A stretch of DNA of 64,000 nucleotides from PALSA-693 sp963781155 (GTDB lineage Bacteria > Actinomycetota > Acidimicrobiia > Acidimicrobiales > Palsa-688). Below are positions 36,110-44,833 of this stretch, piece by piece (position 1 is the first letter of the stretch; every line of letters begins with the position of its first letter). Where the stretch lies: the NCBI GenBank assembly GCA_963781155.1, contig CAWAEC010000016.1, positions 992,001-1,056,000 on the forward strand, written 5' to 3'. Position numbers and translations under genes: made by a program. The notes beneath the pieces were generated by a model, which made no database searches, had not been told where the DNA came from, and saw nothing but the letters and a program-made list of their open reading frames with translations.

Positions 36110-36481
36110 TCAATATGGCGAGGGCTGGTTGAAGATGACCATCAGGCTGACAATCTTCCCGTTCCGCAGGCTGAAATAGCTGGACATCACGAGTTCGTCG
36201 GGCAGGTTCGCCTTATCGTACGTACCGTCGAACTTGGCCCGGACGATGATGTCCCCGTCGTGATCAATGACTTCGCGAACCTCCATTGTCACGTGATCGC
36301 CGACAAACTCCTTGGCTATAAACCGCCGGATGGCGTCGGTGCCCCAGATCTCTCGGCGATTGTCGTTGACCAAGGCGTCCGGGCTGAAGGTGGCCACGAT
36401 CCGGTCGGTGTCGAAGGCGTTGACCGCTGCGATGTGCTCGGCCACGATCGCGGGCAGTTCTGTGATCACCCGTTTGGACAT
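36110..36481 (-). CDS. NTF2-like / SnoaL-like fold protein
   Basis: 123 residues (MSKRVITELPAIVAEHIAAV). The cone-shaped NTF2 fold is suggested by AVNAFDTDRIVATFSPDALV and EIWGTDAIRRFIAKEFVGDH, then DHDGDIIVRAKFDGTYDKAN. Family members include small isomerases, hydrolases and ring-hydroxylating oxygenase beta subunits. The short length favours a SnoaL-like enzyme or binding protein. AAAGGAG precedes the start. It sits upstream of the Rieske gene with 169 bp between, so a role as small partner of that oxygenase is possible but not shown. Confidence 0.75.
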   Translation of the reverse strand: MSKRVITELPAIVAEHIAAVNAFDTDRIVATFSPDALVNDNRREIWGTDAIRRFIAKEFVGDHVTMEVREVIDHDGDIIVRAKFDGTYDKANLPDELVMSSYFSLRNGKIVSLMVIFNQPSPY

Positions 36482-36540
36482 GAGTCGGCTCCTTTGCTCG
36501 TCTCGTTGGCGGTCGTGCCAACGGCTCCAGCTTCGGTGCT

Positions 36541-36596
36541 CTCCCTGTGGGAGGGTCAAGACCCGGTGCGCCGCTTGACTCTCCCACAGGGGGAGG
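36541..36596. repeat. Long near-perfect inverted repeat (about 20-bp arms)
   Basis: CTCCCTGTGGGAGGGTCAAG (36541-36560) pairs with CTTGACTCTCCCACAGGGGG, starting at 36575, across 14 nt, with only small mismatches. It lies between the NTF2-like gene and the next plus-strand gene. It could be a repetitive palindrome or a miniature mobile element. Confidence 0.7.
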
Positions 36597-36780
36597 GCAC
36601 AGACAGTGGAGGTGAGCTCCACGCTGGCGATCGGTGCGAGGGACTTCCGGGCGACGTTCCTGACCGGCGGCCCGGAGACCCGGAAGGGAGGCACCGGGCG
36701 CCCCACCTCCGATCCCTGTCGCTCGCTCGGTGCGGGTCCCACTACGCTACGGTCCCCGTACAGGAAGCTAGCGGGATGCG

Positions 36781-37125
36781 ATGACAAGCTATCGGGTGAT
36801 CTTCCAGGATCGCGGCATTGACACGCGTCGGAGCGACACGACGTACATCCGGGTCCACGTATGGGAGGGGGAGCGGTACGTGGGCGCCTGGTTTGGCCTG
36901 CTCAATGGAAGGTCGAAGCGGCGATACCTGACGGACCGGGAGCAGACGGACCAGTATGAGGCGATGGCGCCGCTCATGCTCGCCCTCGCAATCCGCGACG
37001 CGGTGGAAGGAGGCGAGTTCAACGCTCCTCGCGACGTGCCGTTGCATCCTTCGGAGGTCCTCCAGCTGGCACCGGAAGCGCGCCAGTGGTCCACCGGCGA
37101 CGAAGTCATGGCCTTTGAGGTCTAG
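36781..37125 (+). CDS. Hypothetical protein adjoining an insertion sequence
   Basis: 114 residues (MTSYRVIFQDRGIDTRRSDT, IRVHVWEGERYVGAWFGLLN, ending STGDEVMAFEV). It is beta-rich with an even composition and reads like a real small protein, but I recognise no family. Its stop codon TAG lies exactly in the CTAG target site at the left end of the insertion sequence. Because the same CTAG follows the element, the stop exists in the uninterrupted target, so the protein need not be truncated. Confidence 0.55.
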   Translation: MTSYRVIFQDRGIDTRRSDTTYIRVHVWEGERYVGAWFGLLNGRSKRRYLTDREQTDQYEAMAPLMLALAIRDAVEGGEFNAPRDVPLHPSEVLQLAPEARQWSTGDEVMAFEV

Positions 37126-39136
37126 ACCCGTATTCCGCACCGTTTTGGGGTAGGTCTCACCCTTTGGGTGGGACGATGGTGGCGATCTGTAGGGCGTCGA
37201 GGATGGTCTGTTGGGCGGGGGTGAGTGGGTCCGGGATGGCTTGGAGGCCGGTGGTGGTGCGAACGCGTTGGAAGCCGAGGCCGGCGAAGGCACGGAAGAT
37301 GTTCTCGGCGGTGGGTCGGGCGGCTCGTTGTTCGGGGAGGAGTCCGTCGACGGTGCGGGCTGGGGTGATGGCCCGACGGGTTTCGGTCTCGATGAGCCCG
37401 TAGACGAGCAGGGCGATGGAGCAGACTGCGACGAGGGCTGCTGCTCGGCGGTTGGAGTGCAGGAACACCGGCCGCACCGCCAGCGGTCCTTTTAGGAAGT
37501 GGTGGGCGCGTTCGGAGAGGGCCTGGTCTTTGTAGAGGGTCAGGAGCCGGTCGGCCGAGCAGTGGTGGGGACCCATGTTGGTGACCAGCGCGTAGAGGCC
37601 GTCGCGGCGGGCTGTTTCGGCGAGAGCGTCAGTGTCGCGCCACCAGCGCAGGGAGAGGTTTTCGTTTTTGTCGGCGTTGACCTCGGTTCGCAGCCATAGG
37701 CCGACGCGGCCGTCAGCAACGGCTTGGGCCACCCGGCGCCCGACGCGTTCGGGGTCTTGGCGGGGCTTGGCGGTCAGGCCGCGGGCGATGCGGGCCAGGG
37801 CGTCTTCGGCCCGGCGCAGCAGCCGGGCCCGGCTGGCTCGGGCCGCGCCGGCCTCTTCGGAACCGTAGATATAGAGAACCCGGAAGCGCCGGGCGACCCC
37901 GTCGGGGCCGACCATTTCGATCGTCGATTCCGCGCCCTCGAAGCTCGGCCGCTGCGCGGGTGCCAGACGCTTGGCCCGCTGCGCACAATAACTTAGGGGC
38001 CGCCAGGCCTCATCGGGCTGGGCCAAGGCATCGGTCTCGTAGTCGAAGGTGCGCGGCAAGCGGGACACGAACCGGATGCCGGCCGCGTCCGCCGCGGCCA
38101 GGTTGGCCTTGTTGACCAAGGCGGAGTCGGCCACCAATAGCAGCCGTCGTGGTTCGGCCAAGCCGCGCAAGGTCTCGAGGAGTTCGCTCGTCTCGGTCCC
38201 CTCGTGACGGGCGCCGTCGACCACCCGCCCGAACAGCGGGATCCCCGAGGCGGTGGTGGCGTGCGCCACTTTGAGCTGGCGGCGGTGACTCTTGCGGTCC
38301 GACGAGTGCCCGTAGCCGATCGTCGGCGAGGTCGGATCCTGGTCGTCGTAGGCCCCGCAGAACGCCACCGAGGTGAAATCCCAGTGGATCCGGGCGGCGT
38401 CGACGCCGAACGCGCCGATGGCGGCCATCGCCACCGTCGAAGCGATCTCGTCGATGCGTCCGGCCACCGCATCCAGCGCCCGGCCCAGCCGGTCGTCGTT
38501 GAGCAACGCGCCCGGCGTGCCCAGCCAGTCATTGGTGGCATAGGTGTTGCCCCAACCGGCGACGTCATAGAGCGGCCGAGGGGCGGTGAGCCGGTTGGCC
38601 ACCAACGCAGCGATCACCTCGCCGTGAGTCAAATGGGCCCGGCCTCGCATGGGGCAGGCCCGATCGACGATCCCGGCCACATCCAGGCGTTCCAACACCG
38701 GGACCACCAGCGGCAGGGCCCCGACCGCATAGCGGCCCGGGGTGGGGTCCAGCCGAGTGAACGCGGCGGCCAGATTGTCCAGGGCGCCAGAGTCTTTCAG
38801 CTGGTCGCGGCGGCCCAGGTTTGCCACAACACGATGGCGGACCTTCCCCCCTTCGTCGCGGTAGCCCTCCACGATGTGCACGTACTCGTACACCCGGTCC
38901 CTCTGCCGCACCCGCTGCACGCGAACGAACATTTCCCCAACATAATAAGACCACACACCATCCGGATGATGGATGCTGTCCACAATACGACACCGAGGCT
39001 TTCCCCAACACACACCGTCCACGCAACCGCTGACCCATCACCGTCAACCGCTCTGACCAGCAACAACGGACCAAAATCCTCAACACCGACCCGCTAAACC
39101 TTGCCCTCACGAACAAGGTGCGGAATACGGGTCTAG
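37122..39136. mobile_element. IS1634-type insertion sequence, complete, flanked by CTAG
   Basis: The ends are perfect 16-bp inverted repeats: ACCCGTATTCCGCACC at 37126-37141 and GGTGCGGAATACGGGT at 39117-39132. Both are bounded by CTAG (37122-37125 and 39133-39136), a probable 4-bp target duplication, though CTAG is itself palindromic. The element is about 2.0 kb and holds one transposase gene on the minus strand. Intact ends and reading frame suggest recent arrival. Confidence 0.85.
37157..38932 (-). CDS. IS1634 family transposase
   Basis: 591 residues from the ATG at 38932 (MFVRVQRVRQRDRVYEYVHI). The DDE-type core is visible: RIHWDFTSVAFCGAYDDQDP with a catalytic Asp, LLLVADSALVNKANLAAADA with the second, and RDGLYALVTNMGPHHCSADR leading to the downstream Glu region. 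YRDEGGKVRHRVVANLGRRD near the N-terminus and VHSNRRAAALVAVCSIALLVY-like C-terminal hydrophobic segment are typical of this family. No frameshift or stop interrupts it, so the element may still move. A longer upstream extension to 39022 is open but precedes the natural family start. Confidence 0.87.
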   Translation of the reverse strand: MFVRVQRVRQRDRVYEYVHIVEGYRDEGGKVRHRVVANLGRRDQLKDSGALDNLAAAFTRLDPTPGRYAVGALPLVVPVLERLDVAGIVDRACPMRGRAHLTHGEVIAALVANRLTAPRPLYDVAGWGNTYATNDWLGTPGALLNDDRLGRALDAVAGRIDEIASTVAMAAIGAFGVDAARIHWDFTSVAFCGAYDDQDPTSPTIGYGHSSDRKSHRRQLKVAHATTASGIPLFGRVVDGARHEGTETSELLETLRGLAEPRRLLLVADSALVNKANLAAADAAGIRFVSRLPRTFDYETDALAQPDEAWRPLSYCAQRAKRLAPAQRPSFEGAESTIEMVGPDGVARRFRVLYIYGSEEAGAARASRARLLRRAEDALARIARGLTAKPRQDPERVGRRVAQAVADGRVGLWLRTEVNADKNENLSLRWWRDTDALAETARRDGLYALVTNMGPHHCSADRLLTLYKDQALSERAHHFLKGPLAVRPVFLHSNRRAAALVAVCSIALLVYGLIETETRRAITPARTVDGLLPEQRAARPTAENIFRAFAGLGFQRVRTTTGLQAIPDPLTPAQQTILDALQIATIVPPKG

Positions 39137-39173
39137 AGCGAGGAGCATGGCGCCTTGCGCCTCCCGACGACGC

Positions 39174-40079
39174 TCACAGGCGAGGGCGAATACCCAGAAT
39201 CCCGCGGGCCTCTTCTGGCGAGGCCACGTCCCGGCCCGTCAGGCGAGCCATCGTCACCACTCGCTCGACCATCTCAGGATTACTTTCCGGGACCCCGAAG
39301 CACAGCAACTGGTCTCCGAGTCCCGTACGGGCGTGTCCGCCTGCCGCGACTGCGATGGCGTTGAGCCGGAAGTGAAGACTCGGATCGACGAGGTCCAAGG
39401 GGTGGACGAACCACTCGAACGGCACGTCGGGTCTGACAACTTCGAGGAAGCTCAAAACTCCCCGGGCATCCGGTGTCGGGCCGAATGTCGACCGGTCGTG
39501 CACGCGCAGGTGGCAGGTGATCGGATCCTCGATAAGTCCAGCGTCGCGGCACGCCACCAGGTGGCGGAGGGAACCGAGCTCGTAGACGACGAACTTCGGC
39601 TTCACCCCGGCTTCCTTGCAGAAACGCAGCAAGGCGTGAGGGTCCCTCGGGTCGCCGCTCTCTGTGAGGGTATCTCCGGCCACGGACCGACCCATCTGGC
39701 CAGTTCGGGTCGTTCCCCATCCACCGGAACTCACAAACTGGAAGGCCAGCTCCAGTGGAGCCGCGGGGTTCGCGGCGAGCGCCCGGATGTGCGGGTTGAC
39801 CGCTTCGTCGTCGCCCCGGTACGACTGTGTCGGATAACACATGATGTCGCACTTGGCGCGGATCTTCTGCATGGCTTCGGCGTAAAGCGCGGCGTCGCCG
39901 GGTCGGTGTTCGGCAGTCTCGGGATCCCGGGCGTGGAAATGAACAATCGACGCGCCGGCGTTCGCACAGTCATAGGCTTCCTGAGCGATCTCGTCGGGCG
40001 TTATCGGCACTTTCGGGTGATCGTCGCGTGTCAGGTTTTCGTTGATCGCGACCTCGATGATCAGCTTCTGCACAGCCAC
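39174..40079 (-). CDS. BKACE-type beta-keto acid cleavage enzyme (DUF849 family)
   Basis: 301 residues from GTG at 40079. Zinc-binding motif GASIVHFHARDPETAEHR (His-x-His), an N-terminal IIEVAINENLTRDDHPKVPI with the family's NG/NE start, GHARTGLGDQLLCFGVPESN and NPEMVERVVTMARLTGRDVA at the end. These enzymes react a beta-keto acid with acetyl-CoA to give acetoacetate and a new acyl-CoA, as 3-keto-5-aminohexanoate cleavage enzyme does. That would fit a pathway with CoA ligases and dehydrogenases. It is followed, upstream on the same strand, by an amidohydrolase gene 84 bp away. Confidence 0.83.
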   Translation of the reverse strand: MAVQKLIIEVAINENLTRDDHPKVPITPDEIAQEAYDCANAGASIVHFHARDPETAEHRPGDAALYAEAMQKIRAKCDIMCYPTQSYRGDDEAVNPHIRALAANPAAPLELAFQFVSSGGWGTTRTGQMGRSVAGDTLTESGDPRDPHALLRFCKEAGVKPKFVVYELGSLRHLVACRDAGLIEDPITCHLRVHDRSTFGPTPDARGVLSFLEVVRPDVPFEWFVHPLDLVDPSLHFRLNAIAVAAGGHARTGLGDQLLCFGVPESNPEMVERVVTMARLTGRDVASPEEARGILGIRPRL

Positions 40080-40163
40080 TCCCCTTTGCGACACACTCAG
40101 CCCATAAACATCGGGCCTTCCTCTGTGTCATCTCTTCCTACCACAAGGTTGTCTGGCGACCAC

Positions 40164-41267
40164 TCAGTCGAAGTGATACAGGCGGGCCGCGTTCTCGGCG
40201 ACAATCTTCCGTCGGTCCTGTAGCGGCACGTCGATGAACAGCCGCTCGAAGACCTCACGGGAGTCCGGCCACGTGCTCTCGTGATGAGGGTAATCGGACG
40301 ACCACATCAGGTTCTCAATCCCGACCAGATCGCGGGTGGCGACACCGGCAGGGTCGTCCATGAATGTCGCGAAGACGTTGCGCCGGAAGTATTCGCTCGG
40401 CATGAGGGAGAGCGGCGGGTCACGATACATCGCGTAGCGTTTTCGGGTGAGGCGGTGATCCATCCGCTCCGTAAAGTGTGCGACCCAGCCGACGTCATTC
40501 TCCGCCGACACCATCCGAAGTTCGGGGAAGCGCTCGAAGACGCCGCTGAAGATCATCTCTGCGATCGTCCGCTGGATGTTCGCAGGCTTCGTCACCCAGT
40601 CTGCGAACGCCTCGGCCAGATCGCTTGTCGGTGACCGGCGTTGGGGCTCGGTGAAGATGTGCATTGTGACCGGCAACTCCAATGCCTGTGCCAGTGCCCA
40701 GACCGGATCGTACGTGTCGCTGCTGTAGGGAACGTCGGTCTGCGGGCGCAGCGGAATCATGACGCCGCTGAGCCCGAGTTCATGTACTCGTTGGAGCTGA
40801 GCACAGGCCATCTGGATGTCGTTCATCACGATCAGGCCGACTCCCCTGAACCTCTTCGGTTCGGCCGCGCGAAAGTCGACCAACCACCGGTTGTAGGCGT
40901 CCATGCAAGCCGAGACGAACTCGAGATCGGTGTGACCGAAAATGCCGAGGCAGACGGTGGGGTAGAGGACCTCGGCCTGAACGCCGTCGGCCTCGATGGC
41001 CTGCAGGCGAGCGTGCGGATCCCAGGCGGCGCGCGGCACGTCGATCTCGTAGCGGCCCGTCGAGGTGACGTCCTCCGGTTTGCGGCCGGCGCCGGCCATC
41101 AGACCGAGTGAGCCGGTGGCGCGACCGTCGATGAGGAAACGGTCCTCGTCCTCACCGTGCACGAGGTGCGGCGCCCGGTCGCGGTATTCGGGATCCGCAT
41201 AGTTTTCCCAAAGATCGCCTGGCTCGATGACATGAGAGTCCGCTGATATGACGTCGAATTCGGTCAC
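40164..41267 (-). CDS. Amidohydrolase family protein (PF04909-type)
   Basis: 367 residues from a GTG at 41267. N-terminal motif FDVISADSHVIEPGDLWENY (D10, H12), central LPVTMHIFTEPQRRSPTSDL, MPSEYFRRNVFATFMDDPAG and C-terminal LMWSSDYPHHESTWPDSREV. The DSHVIEP start with HHESTWP marks the subgroup closest to the gene at 1325-2482. Probably co-transcribed with the BKACE gene. Substrate unknown; a C-C bond hydrolase or decarboxylase role is as likely as amide hydrolysis. Confidence 0.86.
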   Translation of the reverse strand: MTEFDVISADSHVIEPGDLWENYADPEYRDRAPHLVHGEDEDRFLIDGRATGSLGLMAGAGRKPEDVTSTGRYEIDVPRAAWDPHARLQAIEADGVQAEVLYPTVCLGIFGHTDLEFVSACMDAYNRWLVDFRAAEPKRFRGVGLIVMNDIQMACAQLQRVHELGLSGVMIPLRPQTDVPYSSDTYDPVWALAQALELPVTMHIFTEPQRRSPTSDLAEAFADWVTKPANIQRTIAEMIFSGVFERFPELRMVSAENDVGWVAHFTERMDHRLTRKRYAMYRDPPLSLMPSEYFRRNVFATFMDDPAGVATRDLVGIENLMWSSDYPHHESTWPDSREVFERLFIDVPLQDRRKIVAENAARLYHFD

Positions 41268-41452
41268 GCCTGCAGCCTTTCTTCGACGGTGAGCATCCGG
41301 CTGCAGGTTAGCGGGCCGCCTCTTGGCGAGGGGAAAGTGTGGTCCTCCGCCCCGGTGGTTGCTGGCCGCGGGCCTAGAATGCCCAAGCCCCTTCTGGGGC
41401 CGAAGCAATTCTTGAGGCTGGCTGCGCCCAGCCGAGGACGATCCGCTCGACG

Positions 41453-41902
41453 GTGGAGCTGCAGCTTCTGCGGGCGGAGATCGCACTTGGGAAAGGATCC
41501 CATCAGGCCGAGCGGCTGGTCAGGGAGGCCCTCAACGCGGCGGCTGCGCAAGGGTTCATCCAAACCGTCCTGGATACCGCACCGCGATTGGCCGATTATC
41601 TGGTGTCGGAGTCCGTGAGCCATCCCCGCACCGACCACTTGGCCGCCTTGCTGCAAGCCGCAATGGATACCCGCGAGCGCAGGGCCCGACCTCAGCCGGA
41701 CAACCTGGCCGACCCACTCACGGAGGCCGAGGTCAAAGTGCCGAAGGAACTGTCCCAACGCTTGACCTACGGTGATATCGCCTACGACCTCCATCTCTCA
41801 CTCAACACGGTCAACACCGATCTGCGGCACAGTTACATGAAGCTCGGCGTGACCTCCCGATCGGCTGCTATCAGGCGAGCGGCTTCCCTCGGACTCGTTT
41901 AA
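41453..41902 (+). pseudogene. LuxR-family regulator, C-terminal remnant
   Basis: Only the last ~150 residues of a larger MalT/LuxR-type regulator are present: a helical repeat part (QAERLVREALNAAAAQGFIQ) and the C-terminal HTH (DPLTEAEVKVPKELSQRLTY, GDIAYDLHLSLNTVNTDLRH, SYMKLGVTSRSAAIRRAASL). The P in VKVPKE replaces the usual Leu and would disturb the first helix. No ATPase domain lies upstream; sequence before 41453 does not continue the family. The 3' end overlaps the convergent cupin gene by 4 nt. Confidence 0.72.
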
Positions 41903-42267
41903 GGCGTTTGGCCCGACGTTGCTCCGGGCCAGCGAATGGTGACTACCACCGAGTCTACCTCGGCCCGCCAGGCATGCCCGAGGCCGGGACCCCAGATAGC
42001 GTAGTCGCCCTGTTCCGCGAGAACAGCCGTGCCCACCGACAGATCAATCTCAAAACGTCCACTGATGAGGACGATAATGGTGGTTCGGTCCTCCTCCTCG
42101 AACCAACTCTCTCGGCGCTCGCCAGCAGGGTAACTACTCCAGTTGATCTCGACATCCTCGGTCAGGCGGACGTCGTCGGCATCCATGAACGGACCGACCA
42201 TCCAGCCCCTCCGCTCGGCGCCATCAACCGCTGCGTTTCCGAAGTGCCATCTAGGAGTCTGAATCAC
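41899..42267 (-). CDS. Cupin domain protein
   Basis: 122 residues from GTG at 42267 (VIQTPRWHFGNAAVDG). The single cupin barrel shows NWSSYPAGERRESWFEEEDR, TTIIVLISGRFEIDLSVGTA and LAEQGDYAIWGPGLGHAWRA, where the usual two-His metal site is only partly conserved (late GHAW). Cupins may be sugar isomerases, dioxygenases or ligand sensors; no activity is implied. Its start overlaps a small upstream frame as GTGA, so the two may be co-translated. Confidence 0.72.
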   Translation of the reverse strand: MIQTPRWHFGNAAVDGAERRGWMVGPFMDADDVRLTEDVEINWSSYPAGERRESWFEEEDRTTIIVLISGRFEIDLSVGTAVLAEQGDYAIWGPGLGHAWRAEVDSVVVTIRWPGATSGQTP

Positions 42268-42530
42268 GGATCGGAGACCTCCCCGGGGGTTAGGATCGCT
42301 AAGCCGTGGGCGGTTCGCCTTCGCGGAATGGCGTCCACGCCGGCGGCCTTCTGGGTGCCGATGAACACGTCGCCCGTGGTGTCGAGGCCAGCCTGCCGAG
42401 CTCCGCGGACCTCGCGAGCTAAAGAGGCGCCGAGCCATGCTGGGGAGGAAGCCGCCACGACCATTGCGATCACGTCGCGTGAGTAGCCAGTCGGGCCACC
42501 GCAGCCGCTTGGAGGAGTGCTGCAGCCCAC
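42264..42530 (-). CDS. Small hypothetical protein coupled to the cupin gene
   Basis: Up to 88 residues; the credible part is VIAMVVAASSPAWLGASLAR to TAHGLAILTPGEVSDP. No family recognised. The main support is its GTGA stop/start overlap with the cupin gene. It might be a truncated C-terminal piece of something larger. Confidence 0.3.
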   Translation of the reverse strand: MGCSTPPSGCGGPTGYSRDVIAMVVAASSPAWLGASLAREVRGARQAGLDTTGDVFIGTQKAAGVDAIPRRRTAHGLAILTPGEVSDP

Positions 42531-42571
42531 CCGGGTGGACCGTTATGGCGTAGCTCGGGCAGACTTACGGT

Positions 42572-43210
42572 ATGACCCCGGCCCGTGTGGACGTCAGGGG
42601 GGAAGTTCGCAGGCTTCGTCTCGAGATCGCAGATGAGATAGCTGCGCTGCCGCCGGATCGGTGGGATATGCCGTCCTGGTGTGGGGGTTGGCGCGTCAGA
42701 GACGTACTCGGTCACCTTGTGCAGACCGCGGAGGCTACACAGGCGTCGATGTTCTGGCAGATCATGCGCAACGGTATTCGGCCGGATCGCGCTCTTGAAC
42801 GAATGGCCAGAAGGATGGGGGACCAGCCCGTACCCGAGCTGGTTGACCGTCTCCGCCGTGCGGAAGCACGTTTCCACATGGTTGGCATGCCATCAGAGCT
42901 GGGCCTTGGTGACCTGCTCGTCCACAGTGCCGACGCCTTGCGGCCCGCAGGGATCATTCCCGATCCACCGCTTGCGGATGTGCTCGTCGTGCTCGACACG
43001 TACGAGAAGTGGGGCGCGCGGGTGGTGCACGCAGTTCCCCATCGAGGTGTCTCGCTCGTGGCGACGGATGCAGAGTGGGGGACGGGAAGCGGGCCGGAGG
43101 TCAGAGGAAGATCGATCGACCTCCTGCTGCTGGTGGCGAACCGGCGGCAGGTCGTCGAGCGCCTGGATGGTCCCGGGGTACCGCGGTTGGCCTTCCAACT
43201 GAAGGCTTAG
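42572..43210 (+). CDS. Maleylpyruvate isomerase-like, mycothiol-dependent family protein (DinB-like fold)
   Basis: 212 residues. The N-terminal pattern RLEIADEIAALPPDRWDMPS followed by WCGGWRVRDVLGHLVQTAEA is the four-helix DinB-like domain of the actinobacterial TIGR03083/maleylpyruvate isomerase family. In it a His in the HL motif helps bind metal. The tail DLLLLVANRRQVVERLDG fits the family's C-terminal domain. Some members use mycothiol as cofactor; many are uncharacterised. It is divergent from the small protein/cupin pair. Confidence 0.75.
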   Translation: MTPARVDVRGEVRRLRLEIADEIAALPPDRWDMPSWCGGWRVRDVLGHLVQTAEATQASMFWQIMRNGIRPDRALERMARRMGDQPVPELVDRLRRAEARFHMVGMPSELGLGDLLVHSADALRPAGIIPDPPLADVLVVLDTYEKWGARVVHAVPHRGVSLVATDAEWGTGSGPEVRGRSIDLLLLVANRRQVVERLDGPGVPRLAFQLKA

Positions 43211-43432
43211 AGACGATCGATTGCCGTCCTCGGCCCAATCAGAAGCCGCAACCCTGACTGACGAGGAGTACCGGACCGACCTTTCGGTCGGCGTACCAGA
43301 CTCCAGGAATCGCGTCCCCCAGGTTGAAGGGGGTTCTTCTCGGAGCAAACTCCGGCTCGAATTCCCACACCAGACTCGGCGGCCGGCTCGGCGTGATCCG
43401 GGTTCCCAACCGTTCGACGGGATGCACCGAGT

Positions 43433-44377
43433 TCAGGGGTTCCCGGCTGTCTGGGCGGGGGCGAAAAAGTCGGTGAGCAGTTGGGTGACGCGCTCTGCCT
43501 CGTCGTGGTGGACCCAGTGCGAGGCGTCGGGTACACGTTCGACGCGGTCGAGGTTGGGCACGTCATCGTGATCGGGTTCGGCAAGTTCGGGGCCGAGGTA
43601 GTGATCGCGCTCCCCCCAGATGACCAGGGTGGGCGCCGAGATCGGGTGGATCGCTGCTTCAGCCTTCTTCGGCGAGGTCCGCACCGACGACCGGTAGTAG
43701 TTGATCATCCCGGTTGCTGCGCCGGGCCGCGACCACGCCTCGATGTAGCGATCCATCTCCTGCGGCGTATAGGCCGGGTGGGCGTCGTGGAGGAAGTGCC
43801 GGAAGAAATGCCAGCGGTTTGTGTGCACGACCGCCTCGGGCAGGTCCGGAAGGTCGAAGAAGAAGAAGTACCAGGACTTGCGCAACTGGCCCGGGTGGTG
43901 CAGTCCTTGCGACAGCTTCCTGGGGTGAGCCGCATTGAGGATGGCCAGCCGTTCCACGACCTCGGGATGGCTCATCGCGGTGGCCCAGGCGACGCTTCCG
44001 CCCCAGTCGTGACCGGCCAGCAGCGCGGACTCCGCACCGCGTTCCTGGATGAGACCGCGGATGTCGGCGGTCAGTTGGTCGGTGTCGTACGCCTTGACGC
44101 CTTTCGGCCGTGATGACAGGTTGTAGCTGCGCATGTCGGGCGCGACGACGCGGAACCCGGCCGCCGCGAGCGGTTTGATTTGCAGCCGCCAGCCATACCA
44201 GAACTCGGGGAAGCCGTGCAGCAAGACGATGAGCGGTCCCTCTGCGGCCTCCACGTAATGCAGTCGCACGTCGCCGATATTGGCGTAGCCGTCACGAACG
44301 TCGTCGCCCAGGAGTGCTGACGCTTGCCCTTCAGATGTCTCACTTGCGTCGATGCTGGAGTCCTCGGATTTGCTCAT
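43433..44377 (-). CDS. Alpha/beta hydrolase, epoxide hydrolase-like
   Basis: 314 residues. HGFPEFWYGW (oxyanion loop, residues 54-63), nucleophile D124 in AGHDWGGSVAWATAMSHPEV, acid in PTLVIWGERDHYLGPELAEP and catalytic His in VPDASHWVHHDEAERVTQLL. A nucleophilic Asp with HGFPE and GHDWG is typical of epoxide hydrolases and haloalkane dehalogenases; the two lid Tyr residues that activate epoxides could lie in SWYFFFFDLPDLPEA and NYYRSSVRT. The first ~25 residues are acidic and disordered. It is a stand-alone gene. Confidence 0.85.
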   Translation of the reverse strand: MSKSEDSSIDASETSEGQASALLGDDVRDGYANIGDVRLHYVEAAEGPLIVLLHGFPEFWYGWRLQIKPLAAAGFRVVAPDMRSYNLSSRPKGVKAYDTDQLTADIRGLIQERGAESALLAGHDWGGSVAWATAMSHPEVVERLAILNAAHPRKLSQGLHHPGQLRKSWYFFFFDLPDLPEAVVHTNRWHFFRHFLHDAHPAYTPQEMDRYIEAWSRPGAATGMINYYRSSVRTSPKKAEAAIHPISAPTLVIWGERDHYLGPELAEPDHDDVPNLDRVERVPDASHWVHHDEAERVTQLLTDFFAPAQTAGNP

Positions 44378-44780
44378 TACGCCCTCCCTGGCGGTCCTGT
44401 GTGTAGCAAATGTCGGTTATGCGTTTGCCATTTCTTGGTAGCACCCCGGTTGCGCTGTTCGGAGACCAGGTGCAGGCGGTCGCTGTCGCGATTGCGCGCC
44501 CAAATATCGCGTTTCCACACGGTCGACGACAGTGCAATCTCTTTCGCTCTCACGTCGACAGAGATGTTCATCTGAAGCTCCATACCCAGATGCGGAGGAC
44601 CGGGAAGGAGTCGCTTCCGCCCCGGAGCGAGCGACTGGTACTTCGTTTGCTTAGCCGGACGAATTTGCGTGGGCGAACCGACCTAATGTACCCGTACACC
44701 CACGTCCGCCCAGGCGACGAGTCTGTCCCGGTCACTTCTCCAAGGCCAGCCGACTCCAATGAACGTCATCTGCAGACGAT
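44378..44780. other. Divergent intergenic region, no gene seen
   Basis: About 400 bp between the epoxide hydrolase start (minus) and the repeat upstream of the PRC-barrel gene (plus). It is less GC-rich than coding neighbours and holds no recognisable coding frame or RNA. It must contain the promoters of both flanking genes. Confidence 0.45.
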
Positions 44781-44813
44781 GTGGAGATCGTGTGGAGATC
44801 GCGTGAAGATTTC
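44781..44813 (+). promoter_or_regulatory. Three 11-bp direct repeats upstream of the PRC-barrel gene
   Basis: GTGGAGATCGT, GTGGAGATCGC and GTGAAGATTTC follow each other with an exact 11-bp period, ending 20 bp before the GTG start. Tandem 11-bp direct repeats are the classic site of OmpR/PhoB-family response regulators. Confidence 0.55.
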
Positions 44814-44833
44814 TTCTGGTGTAGGTTGGCGCC

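Noticed and set aside
36541..36596. A simple Rho-independent terminator
   Set aside because: It lies upstream of the start of the NTF2-like gene rather than at a gene end, and lacks a T-run.
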